From CAZGLR01 sp964526635 (GTDB lineage: Bacteria; Zixibacteria; MSB-5A5; GN15; JAAZOE01): 5,183 bases of DNA. The notes under the pieces are model-generated. The model was given only the letters and a program-made list of their open reading frames with translations, was not told the DNA's origin and did no database searches. The translations under genes were made by a program, and so were the position numbers. Below are positions 1 to 5,063 of this stretch, piece by piece. Where the stretch lies: NCBI GenBank assembly GCA_964526635.1, contig CAZGLR010000177.1:1-5183 (forward strand). The letters are read 5' to 3'. Within the stretch, counting starts at the first letter, position 1. The number at the start of each line of letters is the position of its first letter.

Positions 1-2
1 CT

Positions 3-560
3 CTACCGCCGATGACCGATATCGAGTCGTTGAATTTCGGAAAAATCGGTCAGATGGAAGCCTTTACCACCTCCGGCGGAACATCGACATTGCCGAAAAC
101 CTATGGCAAAATCCTTAAAAACCTTGATTACAAGACAATCCGCTATCCGGGTCATTGCGAAAAATTCAAGACAATGATGGATATCGGTTTGTTTGCATGG
201 GAGAAGATTACAGCCGACGGCGTCTCAGTGTCACCACGGACGGTGGTCAAGGCTGTTCTGGATAAAAATCTCAGTTTCAACGATCCCGATATGTCACTGA
301 TCCGCGTAACGACCGAGGGTAAGATTAAAGGCAAGCGTCGACGGATCGTCTCCCAGATCGTTGACTATTTCGACAAAAAGACCGGCTTAACATCAATGAT
401 GCGCTGCACGTCATTTCCCATCACGATCATTGCCTCGATGGCAGTCCGAGGTGATATTACCAAACGAGGCGTGGTCCCTCAGGAAATAGCTGTCGATCCG
501 AAGCTGTTCGAAATCGAGCTCAAGAAACGTAATATTATAATTAAGCGATCAATACGGTAG
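3..560 (+). CDS. Saccharopine dehydrogenase family protein, C-terminal part (5' truncated by window edge)
   Basis: The frame is open to the left edge; codons for Leu-Pro-Pro precede the first Met at base 12, so that Met is probably internal and the true start lies outside. The visible 185 residues match the C-terminal (substrate-binding) domain of bacterial/archaeal saccharopine dehydrogenase-like proteins of roughly 400 residues. The landmarks are a G-x-M/L-EAF-T-S/D-G segment near Met+14, the KTIRYPGH signature (about Met+40), and the late VDYFDKKTGLTSMMR stretch followed by G-D-I-x-x-x-G-V-V-P-Q-E. The NAD(P)-binding Rossmann half would be upstream and is not seen. Family members act in lysine metabolism (saccharopine to aminoadipate semialdehyde plus glutamate) or in polyamine synthesis (carboxynorspermidine-type reductases). 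The sequence here does not distinguish between these substrates. The gene is convergent with the isc operon and nothing links it to Fe-S assembly. Confidence 0.85.
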   Translation, partial: LPPMTDIESLNFGKIGQMEAFTTSGGTSTLPKTYGKILKNLDYKTIRYPGHCEKFKTMMDIGLFAWEKITADGVSVSPRTVVKAVLDKNLSFNDPDMSLIRVTTEGKIKGKRRRIVSQIVDYFDKKTGLTSMMRCTSFPITIIASMAVRGDITKRGVVPQEIAVDPKLFEIELKKRNIIIKRSIR

Positions 561-568
561 ATAAACAA

Positions 569-593
569 ACGGCCCGTCGCTCCGACGGGCCGT
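569..593 (-). terminator. Intrinsic terminator of the isc operon, possibly bidirectional
   Basis: Perfect 11-bp inverted repeat (569-579 with 583-593) around a 3-base loop; the stem is GC-rich. Read on the minus strand it lies 31 bases after the iscX stop and is followed by a T-rich run (bases 570 down to 561, GTTTGTTTAT), as expected of a Rho-independent terminator. Read on the plus strand it begins 8 bases after the stop of the saccharopine dehydrogenase-like gene but lacks a T-tract, so termination in that direction would be weaker. Confidence 0.8.
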
Positions 594-624
594 ATCTACA
601 GGAGAGAAATACGAATTATCTGGC

Positions 625-834
625 TTATTGATTATCCTTGTATTCCTCAAGCCAGGCCATCTGGATTGCTTCCAGTTTACCTTCGTTTGAGGCCTGTGGA
701 TCACCCTCGAAACCCTCCAGATTCGTGATCATCTTGTGCAGATCGGTAAAGCGCACCGATAACGGATCCATATCGGGATAGATTTCGTAAAGGGCAATTC
801 CGACATCTTCATAATCTGACCAGTCCATGTTCAT
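625..834 (-). CDS. iscX: IscX, small acidic Fe-S assembly protein
   Basis: Encodes 69 residues, the usual IscX size (about 66). It aligns with remembered E. coli IscX along nearly its whole length: D4-W5, A14-L15-Y16, Y19-P20-D21-x-D23-P24, V27-R28-F29-T30-D31-L32-H33, then the very conserved D45-P46-Q47-A48-S49-N50-E51, L54-E55-A56-I57 and W61-L62-E63-E64. The protein is strongly acidic. In E. coli, IscX binds IscS on a surface shared with ferredoxin and the frataxin homologue, binds iron weakly, and tunes cluster synthesis in the cytoplasm. It is the last gene of the operon, 17 bases after fdx. The first Met is preferred because it gives the family N-terminal length and follows GGAGG (843-839) by 4 bases; Met3, with a 10-base spacing, is an alternative. 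Confidence 0.96.
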   Translation of the reverse strand: MNMDWSDYEDVGIALYEIYPDMDPLSVRFTDLHKMITNLEGFEGDPQASNEGKLEAIQMAWLEEYKDNQ

Positions 835-851
835 GTATCCTCCGGATGAAA

Positions 852-1163
852 CTAAATTTTCGGTTTCGGGGGAATTTTCACTTTTATATCACCCTTGACC
901 TGGCACTGGCAGGCCAGTCGGGATTCGAGGGTCAGTCCGGTTGCCGTATCAAGCATGTCTTCTTCTTCGTCGGACATCTCCGAGAGATTCTCCATACCCT
1001 CTTCAATAATCACGTGGCAGGTTGAACAGGCGCAATTGCCACCGCAGTTGTGATCAAGTTCGATGTTGTTATCGAGAGCGGCATCGAGAATAGTGATGCC
1101 CAAATTTACCTCCAGCTCTTTGCCATCTATAGTGACTTTTGGCTTTACTCCAGTCATCTTCAT
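852..1163 (-). CDS. fdx: ISC-type [2Fe-2S] ferredoxin
   Basis: Encodes 103 residues, close to the roughly 110 of ISC ferredoxins (adrenodoxin/Isc class). The cluster ligands are visible as C40-x5-C46-x2-C49 and C85. C44 corresponds to the conserved non-ligand cysteine of this class, and C87 is one further cysteine. H50 follows the third ligand, as in E. coli Fdx. Other family landmarks are ETILDAAL-like residues 23-30 and E-D-M-L-D at 68-72. The protein delivers electrons to the IscS-IscU complex for reducing sulfane sulfur during cluster assembly. The ATG overlaps the hscA stop by one base (TAATG). GGAG at 1176-1173, 9 bases upstream and inside hscA, serves it, so translation is probably coupled. 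Met3 is a less likely start. Confidence 0.96.
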   Translation of the reverse strand: MKMTGVKPKVTIDGKELEVNLGITILDAALDNNIELDHNCGGNCACSTCHVIIEEGMENLSEMSDEEEDMLDTATGLTLESRLACQCQVKGDIKVKIPPKPKI

Positions 1164-3007
1164 TACACAAATCTCCGTGCATCATCTACAGACTTATTCT
1201 GCAACATATCTGCCACCGCACTGTCGGCCAGGCGTCGGGCCAGTTCGGCGGTGGCATCGTTCAGATTGTCAAGTGTATCCCTCAAATGGTGGGGATCATT
1301 ATTACCCTTCAGTGCTTCTTCGAGTTCTTCCAGGCACTCCTGGATATCTTCTTTTTCATCATCGTCGGTCGTATCGATAAGATCGAGAGCCTTTTTGGTC
1401 GCCTTTATGACAGTCCTGGCTTCATTCGACAATTCTACAAACAACCGTTTGTCAATGTCCTCTTTCGCGTGGACGAACGATTCTCGCACCATTTCTGTGA
1501 CTTCGTCCTGATTCAACCCATAGCTGGGGCGAACCGTGATATCCTGCTCTGTGCCGGTCTTGATATCACGTGCCGAGACGCGCAGGATGCCGTCGGCATC
1601 GAGCAAAAACGATACTTCGATGCGGGGTGCACCGGCCGGCTGCGGTTCGATACCCTTCAGATCAAAGCTGCCCAGGCTGCGGTTGTCAGCAACCATCTCG
1701 CGTTCACCCTGATAGACATTAATTTTTACCGAGGTCTGGCCTTCGACATACGTGGTGAACATCTCTTTGGCGACAGCCGGAATTTTGCTGTTGCGGGATA
1801 TCAGCACATTCATAACCCCGCCAAGAGTTTCAATGCCCAGCGACAACGGCGTCACATCAAGAAGCAGCAAATCATCGCGGCCACCGGTCAGGATATCGGC
1901 CTGAACGGCGGCGCCGAGGGCGACGACTTCATCGGGACCCAGATTGCTATGCGGTTTTTTGCCGAAGAATAATTCAACCTCGTTGCGGACCAGCGGAATC
2001 CTGGTCGAACCTCCGACCAGGATGACTTCGTCGATATCAGCTTTTGCCAGTTTGGCATCATCAAGCGCCCGTTGACAAAACTCAATCGTGCGATCAATAT
2101 AGCCACGAGCCATGTGATTAAATTCATCGCGGGAAATCACCTCGGATATGATTGAACCACTGATTTCAAGCTCGATAGTAACTTCGGTTTTGGTCGTCAA
2201 TAATTTTTTCACCCGTTCGGCTTCCTGTTTGAGCTGGGCACGGATGCGGGCCGATGACGTATCGAACTTACAATTATGCTTCAGTGCATTATCAACAATA
2301 TATCCGATTATCTCGTTGTCGAAATCATCGCCGCCGAGATGTGTATCACCGGCGGTTGAAAGGACCTCAAAGATACCGTTTTCCAGACGCAGTATCGATA
2401 TATCAAACGTACCGCCGCCGAAATCATAAACCACAATATTGCCGCGATCGCGCTGATCCATACCATAGGCCAGCGATGCCGCCGTCGGTTCATTGATTAT
2501 CCGCAACACTTCAAGTCCGGCGATTTTACCGGCATCGCGGGTGGCCTGGCGCTGGGCATCATCAAAATAGGCCGGCACGGTGATGACCGCGCGATCAACT
2601 TCGCCGCCCAGGGCCTGTTCGGCGATCCGTTTGATTTCCTGCAAAATGGCCGCCGAAAGTTCGACCGGCGAAATAATCTTATCATCAATTTTGACTGAGG
2701 CCAATCCCCGGGTATCAGCTGCAATAGCGAAGGGAAGACGCTGTTCATCGTTTTTCACATCGGCCGCCGCCTTACCCATAAGGCGCTTGACCGAATAGAC
2801 TGTATTTTCCGGATTTTCTACCATTGCCTCGCGGGCCGGGACACCGACCAGCAAAATGTCATCATGGTAGTTGATAACCGACGGGACAATCACACCATAT
2901 TTGCCCGATAAGGCCTGCGGTTTGCCGTCGCGCACTATCGCGGCCAGCGAATTGGTTGTCCCCAGATCAATTCCGATAGCGAATTTGTTCTCTTTTGCAG
3001 TACTCAT
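1163..3007 (-). CDS. hscA: HscA, Hsp70-class chaperone dedicated to Fe-S cluster transfer
   Basis: Encodes 614 residues from the chosen start, against about 616 for E. coli HscA. The nucleotide-binding domain shows G12-I-D-L-G-T-T-N-S20 (phosphate 1), a VYDFGGGTFDISIL phosphate-2 motif, an NEPTAASLAYG segment and a VILVGGSTRIPLV adenosine motif. The linker LLLLDVTPLSLGIETLGG leads into the substrate-binding domain and a helical, acidic lid. HscA-like rather than DnaK-like traits are a GEREMVADNRSLGSFDLKGI stretch, the RPSYGL motif and the lack of a C-terminal EEVD (it ends RRFV). HscA uses ATP hydrolysis, stimulated by HscB, to act on IscU through its LPPVK motif and release the cluster to acceptors. 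The reading frame is open up to base 3043, but that start would overlap hscB. The ATG at 3007 follows GAGGAG (3016-3011), leaves 7 bases after the hscB stop, and matches the homologue N-terminus. Confidence 0.96.
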   Translation of the reverse strand: MSTAKENKFAIGIDLGTTNSLAAIVRDGKPQALSGKYGVIVPSVINYHDDILLVGVPAREAMVENPENTVYSVKRLMGKAAADVKNDEQRLPFAIAADTRGLASVKIDDKIISPVELSAAILQEIKRIAEQALGGEVDRAVITVPAYFDDAQRQATRDAGKIAGLEVLRIINEPTAASLAYGMDQRDRGNIVVYDFGGGTFDISILRLENGIFEVLSTAGDTHLGGDDFDNEIIGYIVDNALKHNCKFDTSSARIRAQLKQEAERVKKLLTTKTEVTIELEISGSIISEVISRDEFNHMARGYIDRTIEFCQRALDDAKLAKADIDEVILVGGSTRIPLVRNEVELFFGKKPHSNLGPDEVVALGAAVQADILTGGRDDLLLLDVTPLSLGIETLGGVMNVLISRNSKIPAVAKEMFTTYVEGQTSVKINVYQGEREMVADNRSLGSFDLKGIEPQPAGAPRIEVSFLLDADGILRVSARDIKTGTEQDITVRPSYGLNQDEVTEMVRESFVHAKEDIDKRLFVELSNEARTVIKATKKALDLIDTTDDDEKEDIQECLEELEEALKGNNDPHHLRDTLDNLNDATAELARRLADSAVADMLQNKSVDDARRFV

Positions 3008-3010
3008 ACA

Positions 3011-3016
3011 CTCCTC
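3011..3016 (-). promoter_or_regulatory. Ribosome binding site deciding the hscA start
   Basis: GAGGAG overlaps the last two bases of the hscB stop codon (TGAGGAG) and lies just before the ATG at 3007. The GAGG core is 5 bases from that ATG. It selects the 614-residue HscA start over the longer upstream-open frame at 3043 and ties hscA initiation to hscB termination. Confidence 0.75.
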
Positions 3017-3668
3017 AGGTCCGGTCGGAAATCCTCTTATCAATCCGGCCGAGAATCGTACGGATATATTTAATGTTATTCAAACGGCTCTCGACCTGTT
3101 CTTTGGCGCTTTCATCACCACCGAGCAAGCGCTCAAAAAGCGCGCCCAGTTCCTGCTGAAACAATTTTGAGCGATCTGCGAATGTCTGTCGCGCCTCGCC
3201 AAGCTGCTTCTTCTGGACATCGTCGATATCCGGTTCCAGCAGTAGTTCGCCAATCTCAAGAATCTCTTCGAATAATTCCTGCGGCGGGGCGGGTTCACCT
3301 TTGTAGTTACCCGCAGCCAGCGAGAGCAGGTATTCGGCACGGCGAATAGGATCGATCAAAACGGCAAAAGCAGTATTCAAATAAGCCGAATTATTCCGGG
3401 CCAGAAGAAGTTCGTCCTCGGTTTTATTAAGATAGAAATCCGGGTGAAAACGGCGCGACAACTCGTAGAATTTTTTTCGAATCACCGTTTCATCAACCTG
3501 ATAGGATCTGTTTATCTCAAAGAGGTCAAAATAATTACCCAGTGCAGTCACCGGCTGAATTTTAATGCAATTGGGACAAAACGGGCCCTCGCCGACTTCT
3601 TCTTTGCATGACCAGCAAAGATGATGACTGTGCGTCATTTCTGACGTGCTATTGCTGTGATGAGACAT
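3015..3668 (-). CDS. hscB: HscB, J-domain co-chaperone with N-terminal tetracysteine motif
   Basis: Encodes 217 residues; E. coli HscB has about 171, the difference being a 40-odd-residue N-terminal extension. The extension is His-rich (H3, H4, H13, H15, H16) and holds C18-W-S-C21 and F30-C31-P-N-C34-x3-Q38, a zinc-finger-like CWxC...FCxxCxxxQ arrangement known from eukaryotic HSCB. The J domain spans about 45-115, with N53-R-S-Y, the R72-R-F-H75-P76-D77-F HPD loop and a LxDPIRRAEYLL segment after it. The remainder is the acidic three-helix domain that binds IscU. HscB delivers IscU to HscA and stimulates its ATPase. The first Met is supported by a perfect AGGAGG (3681-3676) 7 bases upstream; Met11 has no such site and would leave only the tetracysteine part. 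The start overlaps the end of the DUF2480-like gene by 20 bases. Confidence 0.94.
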   Translation of the reverse strand: MSHHSNSTSEMTHSHHLCWSCKEEVGEGPFCPNCIKIQPVTALGNYFDLFEINRSYQVDETVIRKKFYELSRRFHPDFYLNKTEDELLLARNNSAYLNTAFAVLIDPIRRAEYLLSLAAGNYKGEPAPPQELFEEILEIGELLLEPDIDDVQKKQLGEARQTFADRSKLFQQELGALFERLLGGDESAKEQVESRLNNIKYIRTILGRIDKRISDRT

Positions 3669-3927
3669 CGGCCTCCCTCCTGGGTTTCCGGTATACCGTC
3701 AGCGACGAATGCTCATTGCCGTATTTGATGACTTTGGCGCCGTGCGCCACCAGTTTGGAGGCGACAGCCAGAAAGGCCCACGGTGGAAAAATCGTGGACC
3801 CGCAGCCAACTACAAGCACACGCTGACCATGCAGCGCATCCCAATCGAAGGCATTCAGTTTATCAAAAAACTCCGACTCGGTAACGATGCCGTCGTCGGC
3901 AAACACTTCCATCTTGACCTGCTCCAC
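3649..3927 (-). CDS. Small DUF2480-like protein of unknown function within the isc operon
   Basis: Encodes 92 residues with no established function. From memory it resembles DUF2480, a family of about 165-170 residues common in Bacteroidota. The shared pattern is F27-D28-W29-x4-G34-x2-V37-x4-C42, then P48/P49-W50-A51-F52-x3-A56-x-K58-L59, a G-A-K-V stretch, G70, and a terminal V78-Y79-R80-K81 resembling the LYKRK end of that family. Only one such unit is present, where DUF2480 proteins seem to have two. No signal peptide or membrane segment is obvious, so it is probably cytoplasmic. C42 is the only cysteine, so it cannot bind a cluster alone in a monomer. The start is GTG, preceded by GGGAGG (3938-3933) at 5 bases; the first ATG is five codons in and has no ribosome site. 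It follows iscA by 21 bases and overlaps hscB by 20, so it is a true member of the operon. An Fe-S accessory role is inferred only from position. Confidence 0.8.
   Translation of the reverse strand: MEQVKMEVFADDGIVTESEFFDKLNAFDWDALHGQRVLVVGCGSTIFPPWAFLAVASKLVAHGAKVIKYGNEHSSLTVYRKPRREADVSSQQ
3676..3681 (-). promoter_or_regulatory. Strong ribosome binding site for hscB
   Basis: AGGAGG lies 7 bases before the ATG at 3668, inside the coding end of the preceding DUF2480-like gene. It supports the longer HscB start that includes the tetracysteine extension and suggests translational coupling with the upstream gene. Confidence 0.8.
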
Positions 3928-3932
3928 GATTC

Positions 3933-3938
3933 CCTCCC
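3933..3938 (-). promoter_or_regulatory. Ribosome binding site supporting a GTG start
   Basis: GGGAGG stands 5 bases before the GTG at 3927, in the 21-base gap after iscA. It is the main evidence that the DUF2480-like gene starts at GTG rather than at the in-frame ATG at 3912. Confidence 0.7.
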
Positions 3939-3948
3939 GATCCGGAAC

Positions 3949-4317
3949 CTATACGGAGAATGACGTTCCGCACCCGCAGCCGCGCTTGGACATCGGGTTT
4001 TCGAACTTGAAGCCGCCGGTCAGCATTTCGGTGCTGAAATCGATCCTGGTGCCGTTCATGTACACCAGTGACTTCTGATCGACGACGACTTTAAGGCCGT
4101 CGAAATCGAAGACCTTGTCGAATTCGCCGGATTCGGTAGTAAACGCCATGTCATAGGTCAATCCACTGCAGCCGCCGCCTTTGACCGCGATCCGAAGCAT
4201 GAGTTCTGCGGCCTTGTCCTGCTGTGAAATAAGGCGCTTGGTCTCTTTCACCGCGGCCGGAGTCAGTTGGATTTCATCTTTCATATCATGTGTCTTGGTT
4301 GTCTGTGATTCAGGCAT
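3949..4317 (-). CDS. iscA: IscA, A-type iron-sulfur carrier/assembly protein
   Basis: Encodes 122 residues, with the usual ~107-residue A-type (HesB/IscA) domain preceded by a short polar N-terminus. The domain begins near E15-I-Q-L-T-P-A-A. The three metal/cluster ligands are C50 (in G47-G-G-C-S-G-L-T-Y), C114 and C116 (G113-C-G-C-G). The 64- and 2-residue spacings equal those of E. coli IscA (C35, C99, C101). D80-Q-K-S-x2-Y86-M-N-G and F103-x-F-E-N-P complete the signature. It binds iron or Fe-S clusters and passes them to targets, notably [4Fe-4S] proteins. The ATG overlaps the iscU stop by one base (TGATG), with a modest AGGAAAGGG purine tract upstream in iscU. Met12 is an alternative start with no visible ribosome site. 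ErpA or SufA naming is possible by sequence alone, but the operon position favours IscA. Confidence 0.93.
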   Translation of the reverse strand: MPESQTTKTHDMKDEIQLTPAAVKETKRLISQQDKAAELMLRIAVKGGGCSGLTYDMAFTTESGEFDKVFDFDGLKVVVDQKSLVYMNGTRIDFSTEMLTGGFKFENPMSKRGCGCGTSFSV

Positions 4318-4757
4318 CAGGCAGCCCTTTCCTCTTTCTCGTTCTTGGGTGCTCCTTTTTCGTCAGCCTTCTTGCTGGTGCCGTTTTTCTCCTGATAGTT
4401 GTTCAGGGCCGCTTTAAGGGCGTCTTCGGCCAGCACACTGCAATGGATTTTCACTGGCGGCAATGAAAGCTCATTGACGATGTCGGTATTCTTGATTTTA
4501 AGCGCTTCTTCGATCGTCTTTCCCTTGACCCATTCGGTGGCCAAAGAAGATGATGCGATCGCCGAGCCGCAGCCAAACGTCTTGAACTTGGCCTCTTCGA
4601 TCACGTTGTCCTCATTGATCTTCAACTGCAGCTTCATGACGTCGCCGCATTCGGGAGCGCCGACAATACCGGTACCCACTTTGGGATCATTTTTATCAAG
4701 AGAACCCATATTGCGCGGGTTCTTAAAATGGTCTATAACCTTGTCGGAATAAGCCAT
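4317..4757 (-). CDS. iscU: IscU, Fe-S cluster scaffold protein
   Basis: Encodes 146 residues from the chosen ATG and aligns position-for-position with E. coli IscU (128 residues). It starts MAYSDKVIDHFKNPRN. The ligands C37 (A34-P-E-C-G-D39), C63 (F61-G-C-G-S-A) and C106 are present, as are D39, H105 and the HscA recognition motif L99-P-P-V-K103. There is no SufU-type insertion between C37 and C63. IscU receives sulfur from IscS, builds [2Fe-2S]/[4Fe-4S] clusters, and hands them on with HscB/HscA. The unusual part is a tail from about residue 122 to 146 rich in Lys, Glu and Asn, beyond the normal end. The frame is open further upstream to 4838, into iscS. The ATG at 4757 fits the family N-terminus and lies 9 bases after GGAG (4770-4767); the ATG two codons earlier (4763) is only 3 bases from it and is less likely. 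Confidence 0.96.
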   Translation of the reverse strand: MAYSDKVIDHFKNPRNMGSLDKNDPKVGTGIVGAPECGDVMKLQLKINEDNVIEEAKFKTFGCGSAIASSSLATEWVKGKTIEEALKIKNTDIVNELSLPPVKIHCSVLAEDALKAALNNYQEKNGTSKKADEKGAPKNEKEERAA

Positions 4758-4822
4758 GGTCATTCTCTCCTGTCTATAATCTGGTAATGCCTGTTGTCGG
4801 TCATTGTTCCCGAACGGGCCGA
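4758..4822 (-). other. 65-base iscS-iscU intergenic region
   Basis: This is the longest gap inside the operon. It contains the iscU ribosome site (AGGAG, 4771-4767). I see no convincing -35/-10 pair and no stable hairpin. A CCCGAACGGG palindrome at 4809-4818 has only a 3-bp stem and is not a terminator. Confidence 0.5.
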
Positions 4823-5062
4823 TTAGTGTTCGGTCCATTCGAAAGATTTCAAGTCCACCCCCTCCTGGGCCATTTCATACAACGGCGACATTTCACGCAG
4901 CCGGGTGACCGCCGCGACGATCTTCCTGCCGACATACTCGACTTCCGCTTCCGTCGTGAAACGGCCGAGACCGAAACGGATCGATGAATGGGCCAGCTCA
5001 TCATCAACCCCCAGCGCCGAGAGCACGTGTGAGGCATCCAGCGTCGCCGAGGTGCAGGCCGA
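4823..5062 (-). CDS. iscS: IscS cysteine desulfurase, C-terminal 79 residues (broken at 5')
   Basis: Encodes the last 79 residues of IscS. It begins exactly at the active-site loop S-A-C-T-S-A, whose cysteine codon is at 5056-5054 and corresponds to E. coli C328; the E. coli protein also has 79 residues from that serine to its end. Strong family matches are L-G-V-D-D-E-L-A-H-S-S-I-R-F, L-G-R-F-T-T-E-A-E, and the C-terminal E-M-x-x-E-G-V-D-L-K-S-x-E-W. The end of this tail is part of the IscU-docking surface. IscS is the PLP enzyme that takes sulfur from cysteine, forms a persulfide on that cysteine, and passes it to IscU. Residues before the SAC motif are missing: the frame stays open to 5143 and beyond, but there it reads arginine- and cysteine-rich nonsense and lacks the expected S-S-G before SAC. 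The PLP-lysine domain is not present in the window. Confidence 0.93.
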   Translation of the reverse strand, partial: SACTSATLDASHVLSALGVDDELAHSSIRFGLGRFTTEAEVEYVGRKIVAAVTRLREMSPLYEMAQEGVDLKSFEWTEH

Positions 5063-5063
5063 C
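5041..5063. other. Chimera junction between iscS and a flavoprotein gene
   Basis: On the minus strand the bases from about 5062 to 5042 can be read as the IscS residues S-A-C-T-S-A-T, and, one base out of phase, as V-G-L-H-L-G-D of the flavoprotein. Similarity to IscS starts here and similarity to the flavoprotein ends here. A shared stretch of about 21-23 bases at the breakpoint is what a k-mer-bridged misassembly would produce. Confidence 0.6.

Noticed and set aside
3..560. Possible functional link of the saccharopine dehydrogenase-like gene to Fe-S assembly
   Set aside because: It is on the opposite strand, convergent, separated by a terminator, and the family has no Fe-S cluster or known ISC partner.
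1050..1511. Plus-strand open frame of 153 codons, serine-rich
   Set aside because: Antisense shadow of fdx and hscA with low-complexity Ser/Ala content and no motif.
1139..1972. Long open frame (277 codons) on the plus strand
   Set aside because: It is fully antisense to hscA, has no ribosome site or family resemblance, and its composition is what the strongly coding opposite strand produces.
3008..3043. Longer N-terminus for HscA (12 extra residues)
   Set aside because: It would overlap hscB, has no good ribosome site, and the extra residues are absent from the family; the ATG at 3007 follows GAGGAG.
4809..4818. CCCGAACGGG palindrome after iscS, considered as a terminator or attenuator
   Set aside because: Only a 3-bp stem with a 4-base loop and no T-tract.
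4758..4838. Longer N-terminus for IscU (up to 27 extra residues)
   Set aside because: Would run into the iscS end; the family starts MAYS-, and a ribosome site lies directly before the ATG at 4757.
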